26,790 nucleotides of DNA, taken from assembly GCA_964600845.1 (NCBI GenBank), contig CAZRJW010000015.1, forward strand, positions 1 to 26,790, given 5' to 3'. This DNA is from JAGOTP01 sp964600845 (GTDB lineage Bacteria > Patescibacteriota > Patescibacteriia > 2-12-FULL-60-25). Below are positions 6,699 through 15,284 of the stretch, piece by piece. A program made the translations under genes and the position numbers. Numbering within the stretch: the stretch's first letter is position 1; each line of letters begins with the position of its first letter. The notes beneath the pieces were generated by a model. The model was not told the origin of the DNA. It saw nothing but the letters and a program-made list of their open reading frames with translations, and searched no databases.

Positions 6699-8025
6699 GT
6701 CGTCGCGTTTGCATCAAAAGAAGAAAGAGCGATAAAAAGAGAAAGGCTTTGCCACTCCAATAGGACCAAGAATAGTGATCTAAAAGAAGAATTGGGATCA
6801 AAAAAAGAATGGGAACGACTACCCAAAAGGCCTTCAGACGAGAACCTGCCTCACAACACATCTCTAGACGTTTCGAATAGACATAGAGCCACACTATTCC
6901 GAGAAGCGATCCAACCACCCCCAACTCCGCCAGTCCAAGCAATGGAACCACGTGCGGTGGGACGGGAATGATTTGCGGTTTGCGATCTGCTTTATCCAGT
7001 TTCATTGTCTCCCACGCACTCGCCCCTAAACCGGAACCAGCTACAGGATCCTCACGCAAAATACGAAGCGCATTCTCTATCCCCTGTCTTCGTTCAGACA
7101 CAGATTTTTGTTCCAAGCGGGTTGTTAGTTGAGTGCGTGAAAAAACCAGTTGAGGTCGAACCGAGATCGTTATACCGATACTCATGAGAACGACGAGTAG
7201 GCTTGGAAGAAAAATCTTCAATCGTTGCACTCGCCCCGATGGAGCTGAAAAAAGACTGTTCACAAAACAAACGCTCAATCCAACGCAGAGCGCGATCCAC
7301 GCGCTCCGCGAATAACTGAGAACCAACGCCACAGAAAAGAGCGCGAGCAGAATTGAACCGATAACTCTTCTCAAACGTTCCACCTGACCTTTCAACAAGA
7401 GAAGAGTAGACAGAATTCCCAGCACCAACCATCCCCCAAAAATATTTGGGTGGGGAAAGCCTCCATAGGATCGCAGCCAACGCACTCCGCCAGTCTCAAT
7501 CACCGCCACACCAGGCGTGATCGGTTGCTGTGAAGCCATTCCGAGAAACGACTGTCCGATCACTTGTTGGTCAATCGCCTGCCAGACTCCAAGAAGCGCA
7601 TGCGGAATAAGCGAGAGGACGAACCAGGAAAGAAGCTGTTGCGTAGAAACCCGATGAAACAGAGCACGAAAAAAAAGCAGCAGGACACCTACCTCTAGCC
7701 ACCATTGAAGGGTCGAACGTAAAACGGAGGTCGTGATGAAGGTAAAGGAAACAAAGACGAACGTGGATACCCAAAACCAACGCGTCGGCTGAGGCGCGCT
7801 CTTCTTCTCTCGGTTCCGTAGAGCCCAATCCATCAGCACAGCTAAGAGCATCACGATCCAGGATGCGTAGATCGAAATTCTCCCCTGTTCCCAAGGATAC
7901 CCGGCAAACGTCGGACCCTCCCAGAATAGTCGCGTCTGCCAAGGCAGCGCCAAAACAGCCAAGCGCCACGCCCAAGGAAAGAGCTGCTCAAACCAACGTT
8001 CACCTAGCTCACGGAGCGACACCAT
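6685..8025 (-). CDS. O-antigen ligase/polymerase-like membrane protein
   Basis: A 446-aa protein with about ten hydrophobic segments spread over its length. A long periplasmic-type loop holds the segment GFPHPNIFGGWLVLG and, further on, ILREDPVAGSGLGASAW. These are typical of the Wzy_C/O-antigen ligase family, which transfers or polymerises lipid-linked glycans outside the membrane. The frame is open to 8076. I prefer the ATG at 8025 (MVSLRELGERWF), which overlaps the upstream gene by 17 nt; ATG 8046 is an alternative. It is last in the dnaX-PRC-nucleotidyltransferase cluster and probably translationally coupled. In CPR such proteins may act on glycoprotein or capsule rather than LPS. The fold is fairly sure; the substrate is unknown. 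Confidence 0.8.
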   Translation of the reverse strand: MVSLRELGERWFEQLFPWAWRLAVLALPWQTRLFWEGPTFAGYPWEQGRISIYASWIVMLLAVLMDWALRNREKKSAPQPTRWFWVSTFVFVSFTFITTSVLRSTLQWWLEVGVLLLFFRALFHRVSTQQLLSWFVLSLIPHALLGVWQAIDQQVIGQSFLGMASQQPITPGVAVIETGGVRWLRSYGGFPHPNIFGGWLVLGILSTLLLLKGQVERLRRVIGSILLALFSVALVLSYSRSAWIALCVGLSVCFVNSLFSAPSGRVQRLKIFLPSLLVVLMSIGITISVRPQLVFSRTQLTTRLEQKSVSERRQGIENALRILREDPVAGSGLGASAWETMKLDKADRKPQIIPVPPHVVPLLGLAELGVVGSLLGIVWLYVYSKRLEMCCEAGSRLKAFWVVVPILFLIPILLLDHYSWSYWSGKAFLFLSLFLLLMQTRRLDEK

Positions 8026-8923
8026 ATTGCCCACAGAGTTTTTCATACGCCGTCTGCAGCACCTCGCGTCCATCATCTACATGAAACTTCAATCGCTCGT
8101 CTGAGATCATCACACGCGTATCCTTGTTCGCTTTTTCGCGTAAGACACGTGGGAAGTACTTCCATTGAAGGGAGCGTGCGGCCCGCTCTAAGAACGCGGT
8201 CGTTGGGATACGGAGGCGCGGAATAGGAATCTCTATATCAGGCGATGGGATCCATTTTTCTGCATACGGATGACGCAAGCGCAGTGCTGCATTCGCCTTC
8301 CAAAATGCTTCGCCCACGCCATCATCCACGAGTGGCAAGAGGCCCAAAAACCAATGACGTAGATACATGTCATCCGGCTGCAAGGCGCACGCAGCCAAGT
8401 TAAGAGCCTGATCGGACAAGAAAAAAGACAGACACACGACATCACGCTCATCTCCGTCTGGACCGGGACGATCGCCCAATAAGACAAACGGAATTCCAGC
8501 CAAGCCACGGGTTTGCCAGATCGATCCGTGACGTACGATCACCAGAAAATCGAGATCCCCTTCATCACGCGGCAAACCAAAGGCGGTGCGATTGCATAAA
8601 AATACAGCACGGACACCGCTTAAACGTGCCAACCAGCGGGCGATCTTTCGTGCCTTGCGCAGCTTGCGAGGCATCCATTCTTCCCCCGTGAGCGTTGGGA
8701 CAAGCTCGGCCTCTAGTGGGAACGGCAGATATCTTCCTCGAATGTGCGTGAAGACCGCTGTCCGAACGAGTCGATCAGTCGCCGCTTGAATCTCGAGTAG
8801 GTGCGGTGTCAGGGATTCGTCGCCCTGATCGTAGCTGTTCACGAGCTCTGGAAACGTCGGCGGCGCTCCGAGAGTCGCTAACGCGGAGACGCTTCGAAAG
8901 ACCCCTTGCTCAATTGGGGTCAT
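8009..8923 (-). CDS. Nucleotidyltransferase-fold protein
   Basis: A 304-aa protein. The N-terminal third is helical. A pol-beta-type nucleotidyltransferase signature lies at about 107-130: hydrophobic strand VFLCNRTAFGLPRD, then GDLDFLVIV, where Asp123 and Asp125 would bind metal. The spacing between the first strand and the D-x-D pair is normal for this superfamily, but the usual G-G/S is less clear (it reads C-N-R-T-A-F-G). Similar proteins occur in CPR genomes without known substrate. It starts in an ATGA overlap with the PRC-barrel gene and overlaps the ligase-like gene at its end, so the three are co-translated. It might modify a small molecule or a sugar for the ligase, but that is only inferred from position. 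Confidence 0.68.
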   Translation of the reverse strand: MTPIEQGVFRSVSALATLGAPPTFPELVNSYDQGDESLTPHLLEIQAATDRLVRTAVFTHIRGRYLPFPLEAELVPTLTGEEWMPRKLRKARKIARWLARLSGVRAVFLCNRTAFGLPRDEGDLDFLVIVRHGSIWQTRGLAGIPFVLLGDRPGPDGDERDVVCLSFFLSDQALNLAACALQPDDMYLRHWFLGLLPLVDDGVGEAFWKANAALRLRHPYAEKWIPSPDIEIPIPRLRIPTTAFLERAARSLQWKYFPRVLREKANKDTRVMISDERLKFHVDDGREVLQTAYEKLCGQYGVAP

Positions 8924-9201
8924 ACACTCGGAGCGACAGATGGGACCGCGAGCGACGACGTCTCAGGGATCGCCGTGTCTCTCACCGTGAGAGACTCCTC
9001 TGTCCAAGTGATTACGTCATTCCAATTGATCAGCAATTCATGCGCCACAAGACTGCGCACCAATCCTGCTGGGCGAACTTCGATCTGCATAATGCAGCCA
9101 CGCTCTGTATCGAGGATAAATCCTAAGACACGACCGATATCTTGACCGGACGCGGTCTGCACAGGCAATCCCTTCGCATGGATCGAGGAACAAAGAGCCA
9201 T
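8920..9201 (-). CDS. PRC-barrel domain protein
   Basis: A 93-aa protein from the ATG at 9201 (MALCSSIHAKGLPVQ); a TTG at 9231 inside the dnaX end is an alternative. Residues 6-70 fit the PRC-barrel pattern: GLPVQTASGQDIGRVLGFIL, then a strand with VRPAG, then the closing strand ELLINWNDVITWTEE. PRC-barrels are small beta domains found in RNA-processing (RimM) and photosynthetic proteins; stand-alone copies are of unknown role. The ATG lies 7 nt after the dnaX stop. The end overlaps the next gene by 4 nt (ATGA). The C-terminal 20 residues are low-complexity Ser/Val/Pro. Confidence 0.75.
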   Translation of the reverse strand: MALCSSIHAKGLPVQTASGQDIGRVLGFILDTERGCIMQIEVRPAGLVRSLVAHELLINWNDVITWTEESLTVRDTAIPETSSLAVPSVAPSV

Positions 9202-9208
9202 AGGGACA

Positions 9209-10924
9209 TTATTCGACAACGTTTCCGCCAAATGCCTTTAGGATATTCGATACCATGTCTCCTTTTTTCTCGCCACCTTCCGCCGCGTCGTCCCCCACGA
9301 TTCCTGCGAGTTGAAACGGTTGACCAAAGACCGTCTTGAACGCATCTTCGACAACTTTGCGATGCTTGCTATCCGTAATCAGCTTGTCATAGTGGAACGC
9401 GTACTGGAAACGCACGACGATGGTCGTTCCATCCAGTTGTTCTGGTCGACTAATCTTCAAAATAAACGGCAGAGAATGATTTTGGACATCGACCGTGCTG
9501 ATAACGGTACTCCATCTTGCTCGAATTTGATCGATCGTGATTTCGGATGATTCCGTCGATGCGGTCACCGAAGGAACGTGCGCCGACATGGGAGAAACTT
9601 CTTGAGTCGCGGGTGATGGAGCGGGCTGCTCGATCGGCTCCATGGGAGCAGGGCTTACATCGATAGGTGTCGATACCGGTTCCGCGGGTGGCTCCGGTTG
9701 AGGCTGTGGAGCAGCCGGAGGGACGGATGGTGGGACGGGGACGGGAGCAGGTTGTTGAATCTGAACCACATAACTGTGTGCCATATGCTGAGGCTCTGCG
9801 CTCTGTAGGTGGGCACTCTCCATAGGCGCTCCCCCACTTCGTCCAAACAAGCGATGACAGGCAACCGTGCTCGTCAGCTCCAACAAAAAGAGTGGATCAA
9901 TGCCGAAGCGAATATCACGTCGACGCTCAATCACGCACAAGGCTAAATCATGGAGCTCGGATGAGGTCCAGCGACCAACCAAGGGTAAAAACACACGGTA
10001 CTCATTCGTTTCCCAGTCTTTTGCCTGGGCAGGTAAGGCTCCTGCGACCAACAACAAACGGATCGCGAGTAAGAGGTCATCAAACAACGGACCAATAGGA
10101 ACCCCTGTATCAAAAAGTTCGCGAGCGTAACCGAGGGCTGCGGCCAAATCTTTGTTCGTCCAGCGGGTAAACAATTCTGCTGCAACCGGTAAACGACTCG
10201 GAGGAACAATAAGATGCGCAAGTTCAAGCGTCAGTTGAGACTCACCAAGCGCAGATAACTGGCCAAGCAACGTCTCCGCATCACGCAAGCATCCCTCCGA
10301 GCGAGAGACGATCAAACGAATGACCTCCTCATCAATCTTCCAATCCTCCTTTACGGCGATCGCACGAATACGTTCCGCCAATTCCTGATCTGGAATGCGC
10401 CGGAAATCAAAACGCTGACAACGTGAAACGATCGTCGCTGGCACCTTGTGCGATTCAGTCGTCGCAAAGATAAAGAAGGCATGCGCGGGTGGTTCTTCCA
10501 GTGTTTTCAGAAGCGCATTCCAAGAAGACGTGGACAGCATGTGCGCTTCGTCCAAGATATAGACTTTGCGCTTGCCCATCATCGGCACAAAACGCGCGTG
10601 TTCGATAATCGCTTCACGCACAAGTTCAACACCTGTGTGAGTGGCCGCATCGAGTTCGATTACATCCACCAACTCTCCGGCCTGGAAGGCCTTACATGCA
10701 TCACACACCCCACACGACTCCCCTTCCTTGAGTGACTGACAAACAAGCGCCTGAGACAAAATACGAGCGGTCGTCGTCTTTCCAACCCCACGTGGACCAG
10801 AAAACAAAAACGCATGCGCAATATGGCCAGTTGCCAGTGATCGACGCAGCGGTTCTGTAATATGGGATTGTCCCGTAACATCCGCAAATGTATGTGGACG
10901 GTAGCGCTGGCTCAAAGAAGGCAT
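9209..10924 (-). CDS. dnaX: DNA polymerase III subunit gamma/tau
   Basis: A 571-aa protein from the ATG at 10924 (MPSLSQRYRPHTFADVTG), the family's usual start; the frame is open upstream through a repeat element. It has Walker A GPRGVGKT at 43-50, zinc cysteines at 62, 71, 74 and 77, Walker B DEAH at 125-128, and the SRC sensor further on. It is the AAA+ motor of the clamp loader, opening and loading the beta clamp. A proline-rich linker (about 400-455) leads to a C-terminal domain ending FGGNVVE, which makes it tau-like. It follows a pair of inverted 160-nt elements and precedes the PRC-barrel gene by 7 nt. No SD is seen. Confidence 0.96.
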   Translation of the reverse strand: MPSLSQRYRPHTFADVTGQSHITEPLRRSLATGHIAHAFLFSGPRGVGKTTTARILSQALVCQSLKEGESCGVCDACKAFQAGELVDVIELDAATHTGVELVREAIIEHARFVPMMGKRKVYILDEAHMLSTSSWNALLKTLEEPPAHAFFIFATTESHKVPATIVSRCQRFDFRRIPDQELAERIRAIAVKEDWKIDEEVIRLIVSRSEGCLRDAETLLGQLSALGESQLTLELAHLIVPPSRLPVAAELFTRWTNKDLAAALGYARELFDTGVPIGPLFDDLLLAIRLLLVAGALPAQAKDWETNEYRVFLPLVGRWTSSELHDLALCVIERRRDIRFGIDPLFLLELTSTVACHRLFGRSGGAPMESAHLQSAEPQHMAHSYVVQIQQPAPVPVPPSVPPAAPQPQPEPPAEPVSTPIDVSPAPMEPIEQPAPSPATQEVSPMSAHVPSVTASTESSEITIDQIRARWSTVISTVDVQNHSLPFILKISRPEQLDGTTIVVRFQYAFHYDKLITDSKHRKVVEDAFKTVFGQPFQLAGIVGDDAAEGGEKKGDMVSNILKAFGGNVVE

Positions 10925-10970
10925 ACGCAAGCCATCATGCCGAGCGCGCACAAAGAGAGCAACTTGGTTG

Positions 10971-11135
10971 AATAGCCGATGGGAAGAGCTCCTCCTTCCC
11001 TGTGCAACTCGCGCTGTGGACTCGTCTCGCAGAGTCATTACAGCGGATCTGCTCGAAGGCCTTATTGGCGAGATTCGCGTTGCTCATCAGGCTCAGACAA
11101 TGCTCGGTCAGTCAAATCTCTCCCCATCGGCTATT
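10971..11135 (-). repeat. 160-nt hairpin element, copy C
   Basis: Terminal arms AATAGCCGATGGGAAGAG (10971-10988) and CTCTCCCCATCGGCTATT (11118-11135) pair over 18 bp with one exception, which becomes G-U on the minus strand. Inside it shares GCAACTCGCG, CAGAGTCATTACAGCGGATC and GCTCAGACAATGCTCGGTC with copy A in the same orientation. The inner stem is partly degraded. It lies 46 nt before dnaX and would be part of its leader. Confidence 0.85.
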
Positions 11136-11167
11136 CTTCCTCCTTTCTTTAAAAAAAATGTAGATGA
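11136..11167. other. A/T-tract spacer between inverted element copies
   Basis: The 32 nt between copies C and B hold A8 (11151-11158), which reads T8 on the minus strand. Copy B followed by this tract could end transcription of the gene at 11341 in the minus direction, much as a very long intrinsic terminator would. No gene fits here. Confidence 0.45.
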
Positions 11168-11327
11168 GTCGGCATAGCCGAGTCTGAACGACTGAGCACT
11201 GTCTGAGCCTCAATGAACGAAGTGAATGACGTAAAACAAACCAGCGCACAGATCTGTTGTAATGATTCTGTGCGCTGGAGTCCTAAAACGCGAGTTGCGG
11301 AAGGAGTGAAGGCTCGGCTATGCCGAC
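11168..11327 (+). repeat. 160-nt hairpin element, copy B
   Basis: Terminal arms GTCGGCATAGCCGAG (11168-11182) and CTCGGCTATGCCGAC (11313-11327) are perfectly complementary over 15 bp but unrelated to the arms of copies A and C. The interior matches copy A closely in inverse orientation: GACTGAGCACTGTCTGAGCC, AATGAACGAAGTGAATGACG, and a stem CCAGCGCACAGA/TCTGTGCGCTGG. It begins 13 nt after the stop of the gene at 11341. Confidence 0.88.
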
Positions 11328-11340
11328 GAATCCCTCTTTT

Positions 11341-12015
11341 TTACACCACCAACTCTTCTTCGGTAGCGACAATCTCCTCTCCATCTCCGTGCTTGATGAT
11401 ATTCTCAACAGCTGCCCAAGTAGAAGGCGTCTCACGTGGGACGAGAATGACGGCGTCGTCTCCAGGCTCTCCGTGGTAATACGTGACAGAAGCGGTAAGT
11501 ACACGATACTTCGCGCCGTTTGCAGCGACGAACCAGTGATCTGTCTGCTCATCGTAGACCAACATTCCGATCATGCGCTGGCGTTCGTTTGGACCTTTTT
11601 GTTTGAAAATAAAGCGTCCGCCATCGGTAATCGTGAGGCGCAGCATGTCTCCTTCGACCAGTTTTGATTTTGAAGCGTAGTTTGGCGGAACAAGATACTG
11701 TTTTCCATCCTCACCAACCATGTGCTCGCCATCAAAGACACCATCAACGACACGGTAGGCACTCGGAGGGACATACGTTTCGCCACCGGATGAAGTTCGG
11801 ATGCGACGAACGATCCCATCCACGTCGACCGAGGCGTGCTCACCTCCCGTTCCTGCCTGACCCATCAAACGTTCCAATTGATCAATTCTGTCGCGAAGGT
11901 CTTCAAACAAGCGCCGAATCGTCCGGGACTGCTGGGATTCCTGATCTGGCTGTGGGCGCATCACGTCATCTGTATTTTCAACATCATTCGAAAAAGAGGA
12001 AAAATCATTTTGCAT
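11341..12015 (-). CDS. Conserved CPR protein of unknown function
   Basis: A 224-aa protein. Residues 1-30 are disordered and acidic. A short helix with coiled-coil character follows (RTIRRLFEDLRDRIDQLERL, about 31-50). The rest is a beta-rich domain with VPPSAYRVVDG, GEDGKQYLVPPNYASKSKL, VEGDMLRLTI, FIFKQKGPNERQR and GEPGDDAVILVP. I recall this pattern as a protein common in Patescibacteria and without assigned function; I cannot name it further. There is no membrane segment. It probably forms an oligomer through its helix. The leader (12016-12116) is AT-rich without SD. It is followed by the two inverted 160-nt elements and then dnaX. Confidence 0.7.
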   Translation of the reverse strand: MQNDFSSFSNDVENTDDVMRPQPDQESQQSRTIRRLFEDLRDRIDQLERLMGQAGTGGEHASVDVDGIVRRIRTSSGGETYVPPSAYRVVDGVFDGEHMVGEDGKQYLVPPNYASKSKLVEGDMLRLTITDGGRFIFKQKGPNERQRMIGMLVYDEQTDHWFVAANGAKYRVLTASVTYYHGEPGDDAVILVPRETPSTWAAVENIIKHGDGEEIVATEEELVV

Positions 12016-12116
12016 ACGTGTGAATAATTGATTTTGGACGCGTAAAGAACGAAACGCGTTGGGGGGATCGTAACATGAAACTCCCGATCCGATAAATGTA
12101 CCGCCCCACCCCCTCT

Positions 12117-14714
12117 TTAGAAGAAGGAGTCTGCTGATTTTGTGCTTTCGATCGCCTTCATCGCTGAGTTCTGGCGCTCGGCAAGCTCCGCCTCCACGAT
12201 CTCACGACGACGACCGTATTTGTAGCGGGAAAGCTCGTGGATCATCTTGCTCAGTTCTTTCGATTCTGGCATGCGTGGACGTGTCGGCTTCATGTTGAAC
12301 GGACGGGAAGCCTGGTTGTCGATCAACAGCTTTACGTTAAAGGTTAACGCCTCAATATTGACCAAGTCATACTCGGTGAAAACAGGCGCAAATTCCTTCG
12401 CTAAGAACTCGGCATCTTCCACACCAATACGGTTGATGAACATACTGCCGACGTTTCCAAAAATTGCGTCCTTAATCTTTTTGTTGACCTCGTTCCCATC
12501 CAACTGACCCAAGAACTGGTGCGCGATGATCAAGTCGAGCGCATATTTACGCGCCTCAGATAGAATCGTCGACACGGAATCGGTCAAGAAGTTCTGGAAC
12601 TCGTCGATATACAGATAGAAGTCTTTACGATCCTTAGGATCCATGTCCTGACGACCGAAAGCAGCCATCGTAACCTTTCCTACCAACACCATACCCAAAA
12701 GATAGGCGTTCAATTCTCCAATCGTCCCCTTTGGAAGTTTCAAGATCAGAATCTTCTGGCTATCCATCACTTCGCGCACATTAAACGAACTCTTCTGCTG
12801 CCCAATAATCGGCCGCATGTAGTCGTTATAGATGAACGGCGTCAGCTTAGACGTGATGTACGGCACCATGTTGGCCAAACTCGCTTCTCCACCCGCTTTC
12901 AAAGCCTCTTTCTGCCAGAAGTCCTTCACCTGCTGCGACTTACATTTCGAGAGTTTATAGTTACGGAAGTCATCATCTGCCAGCACTTTTGGAATGTCCA
13001 TCAAGGTCGAACCCGATTCCACGTCTTCCATCATGAGCAAAATCGCATTGCGCATGTAGAGTTCGAACATTGGACCACCTGTCGACTTCAAGTCGTAGAG
13101 CTTATCGAAAATCTTCAAAATTTCGTTAATCACGAAGGTCTTCTGCTCTGGATGCGCTGGATCGAACTCAAGCATGTTCAACCCCATCGGACGCTCATAG
13201 TCACCCGGATCAAAGAAAATAACATCATCCGCCCGATGCTTCGGAACGAACTGCAACGCCTCATCCGCAAAGTCACCGTTTGGGTCAATAATACACACAC
13301 CATGCCCTGCTTCGATATCCTGTTGTGCCATCGACTTCATCAACTCCGTCTTACCTGTACCAGACTTACCGATCAGATACATGTGACGGCGACGATCGCC
13401 TGACTTGATACGAACGTCGTACTTCTGACCACGATATTCTGAGTGACCAAGCAAGATCCCCTCCTTTGGCAAGTTGGATGGCGGGAGCGACTTACGGCTC
13501 AAGAGCCAGTTGATCTTAGGCGTCTCCGTCGAAGCAAGTGGCAAGTGAAACACCGTCGCCATTTCTTCCGCTCCCAGGGAAATCTTATATTTCTCATCAA
13601 AATGACGATAAATAAAGTGGCGCACGAGCGGCGTCTGGAAACGCGGCATCTGTTTTACAAAACTATTGCCGTATTCGTAGATATTGAACTGACCGTACGC
13701 AGCCAAGACATCATTCAAATAGCGCTGGGCACGTTCCGGCGTCTTCGAAGACGCGATAATGCGCATGTTCACTTCAAGTCCTGCCTTGGAAGCCTTTTCT
13801 TCAATCCCCTTCACCATTTCTTGTTCCAGCGGCGAAAGATGATAGGCCTCTTTTTCTTTTGAGTGTTGTTCCGAGGATTGGACGATCTTCGACAAATCTT
13901 TTCCTACGGAAGACAACAAATCCGGCTGTTTTTCAACCGCGGACAGTTTCTTCCCTTGCTGCATCGCACGCGCGATCCGCAGCCCTTCTTTATTCCAAAA
14001 ACTTGGCGCACTTCGGACAAGGTACTGGATCGCCACCCCCTCGCCTGGCTCAACACGCGACAATGAGTTCGTGATTCCGTTCATCGAATCAGATTCCATC
14101 TTCCGATAGGTCTTCACCGGGAAGTGGCTCGGACGACGGAATGAAACATAGCTCCCGAGCGTCACGCTCGTTGGAGCGAAGAGGTTGTAATCTGGGACCT
14201 CATCGATCTGCGCGTTTGGATATTGCGCATGAATCTGCTGCTCGATAAACGAAGCGTAGGAATTCGGAGAGATAACGTAAAACGAAATTTTGTCGCGGTG
14301 CGCTACGATCTCAAAAGAAAAGACATCCGTGCGACCAAACAACCAGGCTGAAAATCCCTTATGCGCTTTCACGCCACCAATCGTCGAGAACAAGGTCTCC
14401 ATCACTCCAATCGCTTCTTGGATCTGCTGATGCGTCTTATCTCCACGACTATCATCGGCGCGCAACTCCTTTGGGACACGTACTAAAAACATCTTTTTAT
14501 CGAATGCATCTCGATACCGACCCCGACGGAGCATGCAGTATCGGAAGAGATTCAATCCGACCATCACAACAAAAAGAGCAAGAATAACAAAGAACGCCGC
14601 GATCACAGCCGGCTCCGCCAGCACATCTTTAAATGAGCTCAAGAGCGATGCATCGACCAGTCCACTCGAGGACTGCGTCTGCAGAGGGATTTGAAGGAAC
14701 ATGGAAAGGAGCAT
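12117..14714 (-). CDS. TraD/VirD4-like (DUF87-type) membrane-anchored ATPase
   Basis: An 865-aa protein with one hydrophobic segment at about 36-57 near the N-terminus, the rest cytoplasmic. Residues 70-440 form an alpha/beta region with a Lys-rich insert (250-290). The motor follows: Walker A GKSGTGKT at 449-456, Walker B VCIIDPNGD at 473-481, then FLTDSVSTILSEARK and the helicase-like IIAHQFLGQL. This is the fold of type IV secretion coupling ATPases and related hexameric DNA pumps. CPR genomes often carry it without a full secretion system, so its substrate (DNA or protein) is unknown. The ATG lies 6 nt after the stop of the small partner gene. No SD. Downstream, a weak inverted repeat (GGATCG/CGATCC) has no T-tract. 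Confidence 0.85.
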   Translation of the reverse strand: MLLSMFLQIPLQTQSSSGLVDASLLSSFKDVLAEPAVIAAFFVILALFVVMVGLNLFRYCMLRRGRYRDAFDKKMFLVRVPKELRADDSRGDKTHQQIQEAIGVMETLFSTIGGVKAHKGFSAWLFGRTDVFSFEIVAHRDKISFYVISPNSYASFIEQQIHAQYPNAQIDEVPDYNLFAPTSVTLGSYVSFRRPSHFPVKTYRKMESDSMNGITNSLSRVEPGEGVAIQYLVRSAPSFWNKEGLRIARAMQQGKKLSAVEKQPDLLSSVGKDLSKIVQSSEQHSKEKEAYHLSPLEQEMVKGIEEKASKAGLEVNMRIIASSKTPERAQRYLNDVLAAYGQFNIYEYGNSFVKQMPRFQTPLVRHFIYRHFDEKYKISLGAEEMATVFHLPLASTETPKINWLLSRKSLPPSNLPKEGILLGHSEYRGQKYDVRIKSGDRRRHMYLIGKSGTGKTELMKSMAQQDIEAGHGVCIIDPNGDFADEALQFVPKHRADDVIFFDPGDYERPMGLNMLEFDPAHPEQKTFVINEILKIFDKLYDLKSTGGPMFELYMRNAILLMMEDVESGSTLMDIPKVLADDDFRNYKLSKCKSQQVKDFWQKEALKAGGEASLANMVPYITSKLTPFIYNDYMRPIIGQQKSSFNVREVMDSQKILILKLPKGTIGELNAYLLGMVLVGKVTMAAFGRQDMDPKDRKDFYLYIDEFQNFLTDSVSTILSEARKYALDLIIAHQFLGQLDGNEVNKKIKDAIFGNVGSMFINRIGVEDAEFLAKEFAPVFTEYDLVNIEALTFNVKLLIDNQASRPFNMKPTRPRMPESKELSKMIHELSRYKYGRRREIVEAELAERQNSAMKAIESTKSADSFF

Positions 14715-14720
14715 GATCTA

Positions 14721-15263
14721 TTAGGCGGGTACTGTTTCGTGGCGTAGCTGTTCAAGTTCGAGGATACGGTCCGTCTTGATCTTGGCTTCTTGTTCAAGAA
14801 AAAACCGACTCACTCCTGGAATCGTCGTGAGCCAATCTTTAAGCAGACTGAGAACGCGCTTCACTTCTACCTTGTAGCGTCGCACCATATCCGCCACGAT
14901 CGATCCAATCTCTTTTCCTTTCTGCAAGAAGCGTTGCTTCGCCTCTTCCGGCATCGTCACAATCGCCTCTTCGAGATTGTCCTCCAAAATCTTTTGTACA
15001 TCTTGCGCCACCTGGTCTGGCGGAATAGCAATCGCCGGAGCGGCCGGGGTTGCCGCAAGTTGAGCTTCGGCTGGAGGCTCGTGGGCCGTAATTTCAGCTA
15101 CTTGCTGCGTCTGAACCGCCTCAGACTCAAGTCTCGCTTCGGTGAAGCCAGCTTGCTCTACAGGAGCAGAAGGAACGCTCGGTGCGAGCTCAGGCGGAGC
15201 TGCGACCGGTTGCTGCTCGGGCGCTTTTGGCGCCTCGGAGGAAGATAAAAAGCCACTGTCCAT
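14721..15263 (-). CDS. Pro/Ala-rich protein, partner of the TraD-like ATPase
   Basis: A 180-aa protein from the ATG at 15263 (MDSGFLSSSEAPK); a GTG two codons upstream is possible. Residues 1-90 are disordered, rich in Pro, Ala, Glu and Gln. Residues 95-180 are helical with a basic, amphipathic character (AKQRFLQKGKEIGSIV, RRYKVEVKRVLSLLKDWL) and could pair with a membrane or with the ATPase. No family is recognised. The gene is 21 nt after cysS and 6 nt before the ATPase, so it is almost certainly co-transcribed with it. A joint role is inferred from this spacing only. Confidence 0.7.
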   Translation of the reverse strand: MDSGFLSSSEAPKAPEQQPVAAPPELAPSVPSAPVEQAGFTEARLESEAVQTQQVAEITAHEPPAEAQLAATPAAPAIAIPPDQVAQDVQKILEDNLEEAIVTMPEEAKQRFLQKGKEIGSIVADMVRRYKVEVKRVLSLLKDWLTTIPGVSRFFLEQEAKIKTDRILELEQLRHETVPA

Positions 15264-15284
15264 GACCACAGGATACCACAGCCT

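Noticed and set aside
5549..6763. A 404-codon plus-strand frame opposite island gene 4
   Set aside because: It runs through the hairpins and the end of the ligase gene, has biased composition and no plausible start signal. It is a shadow of the GC-rich minus gene.
10925..11038. Longer dnaX start at 11038
   Set aside because: The extra 38 residues are translated from the element arm, do not fit the family and precede the standard SQRYRP beginning.
10971..11327. CRISPR array
   Set aside because: The repeats are 160 nt, inverted relative to each other and unspaced by unique spacers; no cas gene.
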